Source: DATEOR01 sp035273885
GTDB lineage: Bacteria; Actinomycetota; Thermoleophilia; Gaiellales; Gaiellaceae
Length of the DNA stretch: 41,323 bases
NCBI GenBank assembly: GCA_035273885.1
Contig: DATEOR010000054.1
Coordinates: 1 to 41,323 of the forward strand
Direction: 5' to 3'
How positions within the stretch are numbered: the first letter of the stretch is position 1; each line of letters opens with the position of its first letter. Positions 1-6,533 of this stretch are shown piece after piece. The translations under genes and the position numbers were made by a program. The notes beneath the pieces are model-generated. The model saw only the letters and a list, made by a program, of their open reading frames with translations. It searched no databases and was not told the DNA's origin.

Positions 1-391
1 TGTCCGCCAGCATCTCGACGACATCCGTGCGGCGCACATGCGAGCGGTTGACGAGGTACTCGCCTTCGCCGCCGCGGTGCAGCCGACGCGCGATCGAGAG
101 CTCCGAGAACTCGAGCGGCCCGTCGCCGTCCTCGTTGTCGAAGAGGAGCTCGACCTCCGCGAAGGCCGCGGGCTCGCGCCCGTTCCCGCCCGCGTAGAGG
201 ACGTCGTCCGGCTTCTCGGCGCGGAGCTCGCTCGGGCTCAGGCTCCCCGCGGCCCAGACGATCGCGTCCGAGACGTTCGACTTGCCGGAGCCGTTCGGCC
301 CGACGACCACGGCCACGCCCGGCTCGAGGCGCACCTCGACCGGGTCCGGAAACGACTTGAAGCCGCGCAGCTTGATCGCACGCAGATGCAC
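1..391 (-). CDS. smc: Chromosome segregation ATPase SMC, N-terminal fragment
   Basis: This is the first 130 codons of the SMC condensin ATPase; the rest lies beyond the left edge. SMC dimers form rings with ScpA and ScpB that compact and segregate the chromosome, and both partners are encoded at the other end of this window. The fragment reads into an ABC-type head: an LRGFKSF opening, Walker A GPNGSGKS at about residues 32-39, then EKPDDVLYAGG, matching the KSMxDVIFAG segment of SMC. I placed the start at a GTG (389-391), because an in-frame TAG lies upstream with no other ATG/GTG/TTG between, and the protein then opens directly on the beta-strand expected for SMC. It is usually adjacent to rnc in bacteria; here about 1.8 kb of other genes separate them. 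Confidence 0.93.
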   Translation of the reverse strand, partial: MHLRAIKLRGFKSFPDPVEVRLEPGVAVVVGPNGSGKSNVSDAIVWAAGSLSPSELRAEKPDDVLYAGGNGREPAAFAEVELLFDNEDGDGPLEFSELSIARRLHRGGEGEYLVNRSHVRRTDVVEMLAD

Positions 392-427
392 GCGCTGCGC
401 AGTCTGACGATCAGGACGGACGAGCGG

Positions 428-1126
428 CTAGGGGCTAGCGGGCTGAAGGTCGAAGTTCAGCGTGTAGTGCTCGAGCGAGCTCTCCGAATAGACGTGAACC
501 CAGATCTGCTCGCCGTCCGTGAGCGGGTTGATCGTCCAGTTGTCGGTGTTCTCGACCTCCGGACTTGCGCCGCCGTTGAAGCCTGTCCGGTAGCCGTCGA
601 GCAGCGCGAACTCGGTGAAGATCATGAGCTGGTTGTCGGCGCAGTCGCCCGTCACAACGGTGTCGTCGCAGGTGAACGTGAACCAGTCGTCGTCACCGGA
701 AGGCAAGGTTCCCTCGATCTGGCTTAGCGACCCGAACATGCGCGCGGTCGCCGAAGTCTTGTCGTTGTTCGGCTCGAAAGCGTCTGGGTCGATGGGAGTG
801 ATGCAGTTCAAGACTGCAGTCCTGTTGTCGTTGTACTGGAGCTGGATGGCTCCAACCTTGCCATCCCGTGTGCACTTGGCTCCGTTCAGGATGTCGAAGG
901 AGGAGATGCCTCCCACGACACTCGCCGGGAACTTCTTGTTGCCGTTCAGTGCAAGAAGGTCGCCGGCCTTCGGAGTCTTCGAGGCGTCGATCCCGTCCAC
1001 CTTGCCCGCGTTCTTGGCAAAGAGAACCGCGTCAACGGCGTTCCCGACCGGCGTGGCGCCGAAGACGGCGACGACGAGCGCGGTGACCGACAGGATGATG
1101 GGCAGTCTTTCGCGAAGCTTTGCCAT
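428..1126 (-). CDS. Secreted or membrane-anchored protein with PPC-like domain
   Basis: A 232-residue protein of unknown function. Residues 1-8 are basic and 9-28 are hydrophobic, ending near ATPVGNA, as in an uncleaved anchor or a signal peptide. Residues 36-71 (FAKNAG, GIDASKTPKAG, KFPASVV) form a module that I recall at the start of many secreted proteins of Thermoleophilia; this is memory, not a search. A Cys pair (C85, C108) follows an LNGAKC motif. From residue 115 a DAFEPNND segment followed by GDDDWFTF resembles bacterial pre-peptidase C-terminal (PPC) beta-sandwich domains, with another Cys pair (C153, C162). No catalytic domain is visible. The codons are noticeably less GC-rich than in the neighbours, which may mean more recent acquisition or relaxed selection. 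It follows the DsrE-like gene on the same strand after about 50 bp. Confidence 0.75.
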   Translation of the reverse strand: MAKLRERLPIILSVTALVVAVFGATPVGNAVDAVLFAKNAGKVDGIDASKTPKAGDLLALNGNKKFPASVVGGISSFDILNGAKCTRDGKVGAIQLQYNDNRTAVLNCITPIDPDAFEPNNDKTSATARMFGSLSQIEGTLPSGDDDWFTFTCDDTVVTGDCADNQLMIFTEFALLDGYRTGFNGGASPEVENTDNWTINPLTDGEQIWVHVYSESSLEHYTLNFDLQPASP

Positions 1127-1178
1127 GCGCCGCCACAGACAACCACATCACCCCGGTGTCTTCAAGGCATCCTGCCGG

Positions 1179-1529
1179 TCAGTACGTAAGCGTGGTCTCC
1201 GACCAGACGGCCAGTTCGACGAGCTTCTGCGGCGGAGCGAGCTCGAATCCCTCCCCGCCCTCGATCCCGCGGGCCTTGCTCGACATCCCGGAGAGATAGA
1301 CGGTCATGCCGGCCTCCTTCAGCGCGGCGAGGTGCTCCGCGACCGCACCGGTGCCGAGCCCGTTTGTTTCGGCTGCCTTGTCCGCGTCCGCGAGATGAAC
1401 ACCGTCGCCGGCGAGGAAGACCTGCACCTCGTGTCCCTCCTCGACCGCGGTGCGCGCGATCAAGAGCGCGAGCGCCGCGCGCGTCGGATTTTCCGGTCCG
1501 GTCGCCGAGTGAACCAGGATTCGCGCCAT
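1179..1529 (-). CDS. DsrE/DsrF-like small protein
   Basis: A 116-residue protein resembling the DsrE/DsrF/YchN fold: an N-terminal beta-strand with HSATGPENP, an alanine-rich helix, a second strand with VFLAGDGVHLA, then HLAALKEAGMTVYLSGMSSKARG. DsrE-like proteins often carry a sulfur-relay Cys, but this sequence contains no cysteine at all, so a sulfur-transfer role is unlikely and its function is unknown. The start is an ATG (1527-1529) preceded by a purine-rich GGGAGAGGAAC, a good ribosome binding site. A longer reading to a GTG further upstream would run into rpiA and is rejected. It diverges from rpiA with only about 30 bp between the start codons. Confidence 0.78.
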   Translation of the reverse strand: MARILVHSATGPENPTRAALALLIARTAVEEGHEVQVFLAGDGVHLADADKAAETNGLGTGAVAEHLAALKEAGMTVYLSGMSSKARGIEGGEGFELAPPQKLVELAVWSETTLTY

Positions 1530-1560
1530 GTTCCTCTCCCCTCCGTCTCGTAGTGGCCGC

Positions 1561-2214
1561 ATGATTCTCTCCGGAATGGGCGCAGAGGACGAAAAGAGGG
1601 TCGCCGCAGAGGCGGCTGCACAGCTCGTCGAGGAAGGGATGACCGTCGGGCTCGGGACGGGGAGCACGGTCGCCTACCTCCTCCCCGCGCTCGCCGCCCG
1701 GAGCTTGACGCTGCGCTGCGTCGCCACCTCGGTCGGCACGGAGGTGCAGGCGCGAGCCCTCGGGCTTTCCGTCCAGTCCTTCGACGGCATCGCCCGGCTC
1801 GACATCGCGATCGACGGCGCCGATCAGATCGCCCCCGACGGCTGGATCGTGAAGGGCGGTGGGGCCGCGCACACCCGCGAGAAGGTTGTCGCTGCCTCGT
1901 CGGACCGCTTCGTGGTCATCGCCTCGTCTGACAAGCTCGTCGACGCCATTGCCCCGCCCATCCCGCTCGAGCTCCTTCCCTACGGCCTCGATGCGACCCT
2001 CGCCCGCCTCGGCGAGGTCGAGCTCCGCGACGTGCAGGCAAGCCCCGACGGCGGGGTCATCGCCGACTACCTCGGGCCCGTGGAGGATCCCGCCCGCGTA
2101 GCGGCCTGGCTCTCGGCCACGGCCGGGGTCGTCGACCACGGCCTCTTCCCGCCGGAGCTCACGAGGGAAGTCCTCGTGGGCCGCGGCGACGACGTCGAGC
2201 GCCTCGTCTTCTAG
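1561..2214 (+). CDS. rpiA: Ribose-5-phosphate isomerase A
   Basis: Interconverts ribose 5-phosphate and ribulose 5-phosphate in the non-oxidative pentose phosphate pathway (cytosol). The 217-residue protein is full length for RpiA and shows the family signatures: phosphate loop GLGTGST (30-36), DGAD (85-88) and KGGG followed by REK (98-108), the last holding the catalytic glutamate; VDHGLFP near the C-terminus is also typical. The ATG at 1561 is preferred; an ATG five codons later (1576) is possible, and neither has a clear Shine-Dalgarno. It is the only plus-strand gene in a long minus-strand run and ends tail to tail with rnc, overlapping its stop by a few bases. Its pathway partner rpe lies at 16724-17410. 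Confidence 0.94.
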   Translation: MILSGMGAEDEKRVAAEAAAQLVEEGMTVGLGTGSTVAYLLPALAARSLTLRCVATSVGTEVQARALGLSVQSFDGIARLDIAIDGADQIAPDGWIVKGGGAAHTREKVVAASSDRFVVIASSDKLVDAIAPPIPLELLPYGLDATLARLGEVELRDVQASPDGGVIADYLGPVEDPARVAAWLSATAGVVDHGLFPPELTREVLVGRGDDVERLVF

Positions 2215-2864
2215 TCAATACCGAGCTTCTCGAGCGCCTGGCGGGCCGCGGCCTGCTCGGCCGCCTTCTTCGACGCTCCTGTGCCCTCGCCCACCTGCTC
2301 CTCGTCGATCACGGCCGCGCACGTGAAACGGCGGTTGTGCGGCGGACCTTCGACCTCGAGCACCGCGTAGGAGACCGTCTTCCCACGGCGCGCGAGCTCC
2401 TCCTGGAGCTCGGTCTTGAAGTCGACGTGGCCCTGGACTGCGTACTCGATCCGGTCGGTGAACGCGGACACGATCGGCCCGCGGATCGGCTCGAAGCCGT
2501 GCTCGAGGTAAAGCGCCCCGAGGCAGGCCTCCACGAGGGCGGCGAGCACGTTCCGGTTCGTGGAGAGGCGCCTGAGCTCCTCGGAGTCACCCACCCCGCC
2601 GCCGTGGTCCATGAGCCTCTTGCCGAGCTCGAGCCGGCGCCCGACGACGGCGCAGCTCTGGCGCGAGACGACATGCGCGCGGAGCTTTGCCAGCCTCCCC
2701 TCCTGCGAGTCGGGGAAGCGCTCGTAGAGCTCCTGCGCGATCGCGAGCCCGAGGACGCTGTCCCCGAGGAACTCGAGCCGCTCGTAGGAATCCGCCCGGT
2801 CGGCCGCCCACGACGCATGCGTGAAGGCGTTCGCGAGGCTCTCCGCGGGCAGGGAGTCGATCAG
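2211..2864 (-). CDS. rnc: Ribonuclease III, start codon unresolved
   Basis: Endonuclease for double-stranded RNA, processing rRNA precursors and structured mRNAs. The reading frame gives FTHASW, then ERLEFLGDSVL (first catalytic motif, Glu and Asp present), KLRAHVVS, NVLAALVEACLGALYLEHG (second catalytic helix) and a C-terminal dsRNA-binding domain (FKTELQEE to ASKKAAEQAAARQALEKL). The second helix normally reads ADxxEA; here it is AALVEA, so the catalytic Asp is replaced by Ala. No ATG, GTG or TTG occurs in frame before codon 2610-2612, which is too late because it would cut off the first catalytic motif. The end given is a CTG (2862-2864), chosen only because it fits the length of the domain. 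The frame stays open to the acpP stop at 2905, so translational coupling to acpP is likely. The identity is secure; the start is not. Confidence 0.85.
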   Translation of the reverse strand: MIDSLPAESLANAFTHASWAADRADSYERLEFLGDSVLGLAIAQELYERFPDSQEGRLAKLRAHVVSRQSCAVVGRRLELGKRLMDHGGGVGDSEELRRLSTNRNVLAALVEACLGALYLEHGFEPIRGPIVSAFTDRIEYAVQGHVDFKTELQEELARRGKTVSYAVLEVEGPPHNRRFTCAAVIDEEQVGEGTGASKKAAEQAAARQALEKLGID

Positions 2865-2904
2865 TTGGAGAAGGGCGCTGTCGGGGCTCTCCGCCCCGCC
2901 CTCG

Positions 2905-3150
2905 TTACTGGTGGGACGAGATGTAGTCGACGGCCTGACCGACGGTGGTGATCTGCTGGGCGTCCTCGTCCGAGATCTTGATCCCGAACTGATCCTCGAG
3001 CTCCATGATCAGCTCGACGAGATCGAGCGAGTCAGCGTCGAGATCTTCCTGGAACGAAGCCTCTTCGGTGATCTCGTTCGCGTCGACACCGAGCTGCTCG
3101 ACCAGCACTTCTTTGACCCTTTCGGCGACCTCTTCGCGTGAAGCTGCCAT
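2905..3150 (-). CDS. acpP: Acyl carrier protein
   Basis: An 81-residue acyl carrier protein that carries growing acyl chains on a 4'-phosphopantetheine arm in fatty-acid synthesis. The attachment serine is S41 in DADSLDLVE, and the sequence is strongly acidic with the usual three to four helices (family length about 75-85). The start is the ATG at 3148-3150, giving MAASREEV; earlier in-frame codons belong to the intercistronic gap after plsX. The order yceD-rpmF-plsX-acpP resembles the E. coli cluster but without fabH, fabD and fabG between plsX and acpP. CoaD (5467-5997), in the same window, makes the CoA precursor that supplies its prosthetic group. A TAGCAT hexamer in the 58-bp gap upstream could be a weak internal promoter. 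Confidence 0.95.
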   Translation of the reverse strand: MAASREEVAERVKEVLVEQLGVDANEITEEASFQEDLDADSLDLVELIMELEDQFGIKISDEDAQQITTVGQAVDYISSHQ

Positions 3151-3208
3151 CTCGTTCTCGTACCTGCCTTTCTCTCTGGGGCCCGGAGGGACGGCGGATG
3201 CTACCACG

Positions 3209-4201
3209 CTAGCCCGGTGCCGCCGCAACCTCTTCTTCGAGCCGTGCGGCGACGCGCGCGACGACGTTTCCGGCCGCGCCCTGCGCGCCGAGAGTGATCG
3301 CGTTGGCGATCGCCGTGCGGGAGCTATTCCCATGCGCGATGACCGAGAGGCCACGCAGTCCGAGGAGGTATGCGCCGCCGTAGGTGTCCGGGTCGAGCCT
3401 CTTTCGCAGACCGCGGGCAGCGGGACGAACGAGGAGCCCGCCCAGCTTCCCGCGCGGGCTCGCCTCGATCTCCTTTCGAAGCTCGTCGAGGAGGGTCTTG
3501 ATCGTCCCCTCCATCAGCTTCAGCGCCATGTTGCCGGTGAACCCGTCGCATACGACCACGTCGGCGGCGTGCGCAAGCAGCTCGCGGCTCTCGACGTTGC
3601 CCACGAAGTCCAGGTGACTGGCCTCGAGCAGGGGATGCGTCTCTCGGACGAGGCGGTTTCCCTTCTCCGGCTCCTCGCCGATGGAGAGAAGCGCCACGTT
3701 CGGATCGGAGATGCTCAGAATGTCCTCGGCGAAGACCGAGCCCATGTGGCCGAACTGGACGAGGTGCTCGGGGCGCGCGTCGGCATTGGCACCCGCGTCG
3801 ATCAGCACCGAGGTGCCGCCGATGGACGGAAGCGGCACGGCGATCGCAGGGCGGTGCACATCCGGGAGGCGCCGGATCTCGAGGAGCCCCGCCGCCAGCA
3901 TCGCGCCCGTGTTCCCGGCCGAGACGACGGCCTGCGCATCGCCCTCGCCCACCGCGCGACAGGCGGCGAACATCGAGCTCTCCCGCTTCTCCCGCGCGGC
4001 ATCCGAAGGCTTGTCGTCCATCGCGACGACATCGTCGGCATGGACGATCTCGAGGCCCTGCGCGAGCGGCTCGAGAGCCTCCCGCCGGCCGAAGAGGACC
4101 GGCTCGACGGTAGCGGACGCGGCTGCAAGCGCACCCGCGACGATCTCTTCCGGGGCTCGATCGCCGCCCATCGCGTCGACGGCGACCCGGATCGTCGGCA
4201 T
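3209..4201 (-). CDS. plsX: Phosphate acyltransferase PlsX
   Basis: Converts acyl-ACP and phosphate to acyl-phosphate, the acyl donor for PlsY in the first step of phosphatidic acid synthesis; a peripheral membrane enzyme. The 330-residue protein has the family's opening (VAVDAMGGDRAPEEIV), the SAGNTGAML motif near residue 93, the segment VCDGFTGNMALKLMEG and a C-terminal TYGGAYLLGLRG with HGNSSRTAI, all typical of PlsX, and is of normal length. It starts 2 bp after the rpmF stop, so the two are probably co-transcribed. Its product is the same compound made by the FakA/FakB kinase encoded at 9959-12811, so the window contains both routes to acyl-phosphate. Confidence 0.96.
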   Translation of the reverse strand: MPTIRVAVDAMGGDRAPEEIVAGALAAASATVEPVLFGRREALEPLAQGLEIVHADDVVAMDDKPSDAAREKRESSMFAACRAVGEGDAQAVVSAGNTGAMLAAGLLEIRRLPDVHRPAIAVPLPSIGGTSVLIDAGANADARPEHLVQFGHMGSVFAEDILSISDPNVALLSIGEEPEKGNRLVRETHPLLEASHLDFVGNVESRELLAHAADVVVCDGFTGNMALKLMEGTIKTLLDELRKEIEASPRGKLGGLLVRPAARGLRKRLDPDTYGGAYLLGLRGLSVIAHGNSSRTAIANAITLGAQGAAGNVVARVAARLEEEVAAAPG

Positions 4202-4203
4202 CG

Positions 4204-4392
4204 CTACGGAGCGGGAGTCTCGAGCGGCTCTACTTCACGACCGCGGTAGGTCCCGCAGGTCGGGCAAACGTGATGAGGCCGCTTCGGCTGATGGCACTGC
4301 GGGCACTCGACGACAGCAGGCGTCGAGAGCTTGTGCGTCGCGCGCCGCTTGTCGCGGCGGGACTTGGAGGTTTTTCGCTTGGGGACTGCCAT
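4204..4392 (-). CDS. rpmF: 50S ribosomal protein L32
   Basis: A 62-residue large-subunit protein with the conserved start MAVPKRKTSKSRRDKRRATH and the zinc-ribbon cysteines CPQC (30-33) and CPTC (43-46), so this is the zinc-binding (C+) form. The C-terminal tail beyond the ribbon is short and acidic. It sits between yceD and plsX, as in many bacteria. Although yceD ends only 16 bp upstream, that gap holds its own TATACT hexamer at leaderless distance, almost identical to the one before rpmB (L28), suggesting that the two ribosomal proteins are expressed from matching promoters. Confidence 0.97.
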   Translation of the reverse strand: MAVPKRKTSKSRRDKRRATHKLSTPAVVECPQCHQPKRPHHVCPTCGTYRGREVEPLETPAP

Positions 4393-4401
4393 CGGCGGGC
4401 C

Positions 4402-4407
4402 AGTATA
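4402..4407 (-). promoter_or_regulatory. Leaderless -10 element of rpmF (TATACT)
   Basis: TATACT, preceded by GC and followed by GGCCCGCCG and then the rpmF ATG; 9 bp separate the hexamer from the start codon, so transcription would begin at or next to the ATG. The same GCTATACTGG string with a CCCGCC follow-on precedes rpmB. No convincing -35 hexamer was found. Based on sequence pattern only. Confidence 0.55.
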
Positions 4408-4408
4408 G

Positions 4409-4927
4409 CTACGAGGAGAGCTTGTCCCGAAGCTCAGCCAACTTCGCCCAACGCTCGTCACCGCCCTCGTCCTCGTGCTCGTGCGGCTCCAGGTTCAGAT
4501 CCCGGCCGCAGACGGGGCAGAGGCCGGCGCATTCGGGGCGGCAGAGGATCTGATCGGGCAGCGCGAGCGCAACGGCATCGCGCGCCCAGGCGGAGAGGTC
4601 GAGCCGGTCGTCCTGGAGGTACGGAGTTCGGAGCTCGTCGTCGTCCCCGTCCGGGGCGGTCGCCTGGTACTGGCGGTCGTTGACGGTCACGTCGAGGCCG
4701 GCATCGGCGAGGCAGCGCACGCACGGGCCGACCAGGCGCACCTCGAACTCGAGCTCGAGCATGAGCCCGGACGACAGGCGCGTCAGCGTGAGGGCCGCTT
4801 CGGGCGATTCGGGGATCGGGACGTAGCGCTGGCCGCCGAGCTCGAGGGGCTCGAGATCGACCTCCTTGACGTCACGAAACTGCTCGCCGGACTGCAGCCG
4901 GACCGTGCGGATGTTGAAGACCGTCAT
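4409..4927 (-). CDS. yceD: YceD/DUF177 family protein
   Basis: A 172-residue DUF177 protein. Members sit next to rpmF across bacteria and are linked to 23S rRNA or ribosomal-protein accumulation, though the mechanism is not settled. The sequence shows an N-terminal beta-rich part, a CVRC pair (C69, C72) and a C-terminal CRPECAGLCPVCG cluster (C129, C133, C137, C140) typical of the zinc-binding form. The tail is rich in Glu, Asp and His. It heads the yceD-rpmF-plsX-acpP-rnc series; a TACGCT hexamer 8 bp before the ATG marks a likely leaderless promoter, and the preceding gene ends only 33 bp away. Confidence 0.92.
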   Translation of the reverse strand: MTVFNIRTVRLQSGEQFRDVKEVDLEPLELGGQRYVPIPESPEAALTLTRLSSGLMLELEFEVRLVGPCVRCLADAGLDVTVNDRQYQATAPDGDDDELRTPYLQDDRLDLSAWARDAVALALPDQILCRPECAGLCPVCGRDLNLEPHEHEDEGGDERWAKLAELRDKLSS

Positions 4928-4935
4928 CTACGGCC

Positions 4936-4941
4936 AGCGTA
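4936..4941 (-). promoter_or_regulatory. Leaderless -10 element of yceD (TACGCT)
   Basis: TACGCT fits the actinobacterial TANNNT pattern and lies 8 bp before the yceD ATG, so the transcript would start at the start codon. It lies in the 33-bp gap between the coiled-coil gene and yceD and would drive the yceD-rpmF-plsX-acpP-rnc series. Pattern-based only. Confidence 0.45.
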
Positions 4942-4960
4942 GCGAACCGAAAGAGGGGCT

Positions 4961-5452
4961 CTAGACCGCTTGCTGTTCGTCGGTGATGCCGGCCACTACC
5001 GACTCCTGGGAGCGTTCGTGGAGCCGCTCGCGGCCGCGGCGCACCGCACCCAGGAACTTGTCCAGGTTGACCTCGAGCGTCGAGAGGATCGAGTCCGCCC
5101 AGTCCTCCATCTCGAGGCGCGTCTCGCGCGCCTGGCGGCGGGCGTCTTCGACGATCTCCTGGGCCTGACGCTCGGCCAGCTTGACGATCTCGGTCTGCGA
5201 CGCCTCGCGGACGGCCTGCTCGCGCGCCTCCCCGAGAATCCGGTCGCTCTCGCGCTTGGCCTCCGCGAGCATCTCCTGGCGCTCCTTCACGATCCAGCGG
5301 GCCTGCTTGATCTCCTCCGGAATCGTCGCGCGCATCTGGTCGAGGATGTCGTAGATCTCCTCGCGGTCGATGCGCACCTGGTCGGTGAGCGGGACGGCCT
5401 TGGCGTTGTGAACGAGGTCGTCGAGCTTGTCGATGAGAACGAGTACGTCCAT
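4961..5452 (-). CDS. Coiled-coil protein, DivIVA/ATP-synthase-b-like
   Basis: A 163-residue protein that is almost entirely charged helix. After a short conserved opening (MDVLVLIDKLDDLVHNAKAVP) there are heptad-rich segments from about residue 45 to 150 (KERQEMLAEAKRESDRI, EREAQ-type repeats, ARRQARETRLEME), as in DivIVA-type scaffolds or the b/b' stalk of ATP synthase. There is no membrane segment, which argues against a true ATP synthase b subunit. Homologues are, to my knowledge, commonly found just after coaD in actinobacteria, with no settled function. The ATG at 5452 is chosen because it opens the conserved part and has GGGGA upstream; a GTG six codons earlier is an alternative. It begins 14 bp after the coaD stop. 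Confidence 0.8.
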   Translation of the reverse strand: MDVLVLIDKLDDLVHNAKAVPLTDQVRIDREEIYDILDQMRATIPEEIKQARWIVKERQEMLAEAKRESDRILGEAREQAVREASQTEIVKLAERQAQEIVEDARRQARETRLEMEDWADSILSTLEVNLDKFLGAVRRGRERLHERSQESVVAGITDEQQAV

Positions 5453-5466
5453 GTTGTCCCCGGAGT

Positions 5467-5997
5467 TTACTCTTGCGGCGAGACGGGCGCGCCACCCTTG
5501 GGACGCGGGAACATCTCGCGAAACCGCTTGGCGACTGGCTCCGGCACGAGATCGCGCACGTCGCCGCCGAACGAGGCGACCTCCTTGACCCCGCTCGAGG
5601 AGAGAAAGCTGTACTGCGGGCTCGACATCAGGTACATGGTCTCGACCTCGGGCGCGAGGTTCCGGTTCAGGTTGTGCATCTGGAACTCCCACTCGAAGTC
5701 GGAGATCGCCCGCAGGCCCTTCACCATCGTCTTCGCGCCCCACTGACGGGCGAACTCGACGACGAGCTCGGCGAAGACCTCCACCTCGACGTTGTCGTAG
5801 CCCGCGAGCGCATCCTGCAGAAACTGGACGCGCTCCTCGACGGAGAACATCGCCTTTTTGTGCTGCGGATCGCGGACGACGCCCACGACGACTCGGTCGA
5901 AGATCCCCGCGGCGCGCGTGATGATGTCGAGGTGGCCGTTCGTGACGGGGTCGTAGCTCCCCGGGCAGATCGCCGTGACCGGCGAGGAATCGCTCAA
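5467..5997 (-). CDS. coaD: Phosphopantetheine adenylyltransferase
   Basis: Fourth step of CoA synthesis: ATP plus 4'-phosphopantetheine gives dephospho-CoA and pyrophosphate. The 176-residue protein has the nucleotidyltransferase TxGH motif as TNGH (19-22) after CPGSYDP, the conserved RxxSDFEWEFQM-type helix (AISDFEWEFQMHNLNR) and the ATP-binding YSFLSSSGVKE near residue 128. Length is slightly over the usual 160 because of a short C-terminal tail. It overlaps the rsmD stop by 4 bp, so translation is probably coupled; rsmD-coaD is a widespread pair. Confidence 0.97.
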   Translation of the reverse strand: MSDSSPVTAICPGSYDPVTNGHLDIITRAAGIFDRVVVGVVRDPQHKKAMFSVEERVQFLQDALAGYDNVEVEVFAELVVEFARQWGAKTMVKGLRAISDFEWEFQMHNLNRNLAPEVETMYLMSSPQYSFLSSSGVKEVASFGGDVRDLVPEPVAKRFREMFPRPKGGAPVSPQE

Positions 5998-6533
5998 CGC
6001 GCGCCCTCGAACAGCGTGACGCGGGTCGAACCGTACTTGCGGCTCGTCCGCAGCGGAAGCGGGAGCTCCGGCTCCTCCTTCGCCTCGGACTCGACGACGA
6101 CGAGGCCGTCAGGGGCGACGACGGCGGGAAGACGCGTGGCAAGCATGGGCAGGAACGTCGAGAGCATGCGGTAGGGCGGGTCGACCAGCACGAGATCGTA
6201 GCGCCTGCCCGCCGAAGCCTCGGTCGCGAGCCGGCGCGCCGCGTCCTCGCGGTACACGCGTGCACCCTCGAGGGCGAGCTTCTCGACGTTCTTGAGGATG
6301 GTCTCGGCGGCAACGCGGTCGGAATCCACGAAGACGGCACTCGCGGCGCCGCGGGAGAGGGCCTCGAGGCCCATGGCTCCCGTGCCGGCGAAGAGGTCGA
6401 GCACGTCGGCGCCGTCCACGGGGCCGACCAGGTTGAAGACCGCCTCTCGGACGCGGTCGCCGGTCGGCCGCACGTCGAGGCCCTTGGGCGCGAAGATCCG
6501 GGCGCCCTTACGCGAACCCGCGATGATCCTCAC
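5994..6533 (-). CDS. rsmD: 16S rRNA (guanine966-N2)-methyltransferase RsmD
   Basis: Methylates G966 of 16S rRNA using S-adenosylmethionine. The 179-residue protein is full length: N-terminal MRIIAGSRKGARIFAP, cofactor-binding DLFAGTGAMGLEAL (46-59), an acidic residue closing the next strand (FVDSD) and the catalytic DPPY (118-121). It starts inside the 3' end of recG (26-bp overlap) and its stop overlaps coaD, so it is part of one tightly coupled transcript. SAM for this reaction is made by metK at 25012-26256. Confidence 0.96.
   Translation of the reverse strand: MRIIAGSRKGARIFAPKGLDVRPTGDRVREAVFNLVGPVDGADVLDLFAGTGAMGLEALSRGAASAVFVDSDRVAAETILKNVEKLALEGARVYREDAARRLATEASAGRRYDLVLVDPPYRMLSTFLPMLATRLPAVVAPDGLVVVESEAKEEPELPLPLRTSRKYGSTRVTLFEGAR

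Noticed and set aside
1162..2139. 325-codon minus-strand frame across rpiA and the DsrE-like gene
   Set aside because: Antisense shadow of rpiA; it does not preserve any domain and would disrupt two recognised genes.
2309..2818. 169-codon minus-strand frame beginning with ATG inside rnc
   Set aside because: It has an ATG start, but is Ser/Arg-rich and out of frame with RNase III, whose motifs lie in the neighbouring frame.
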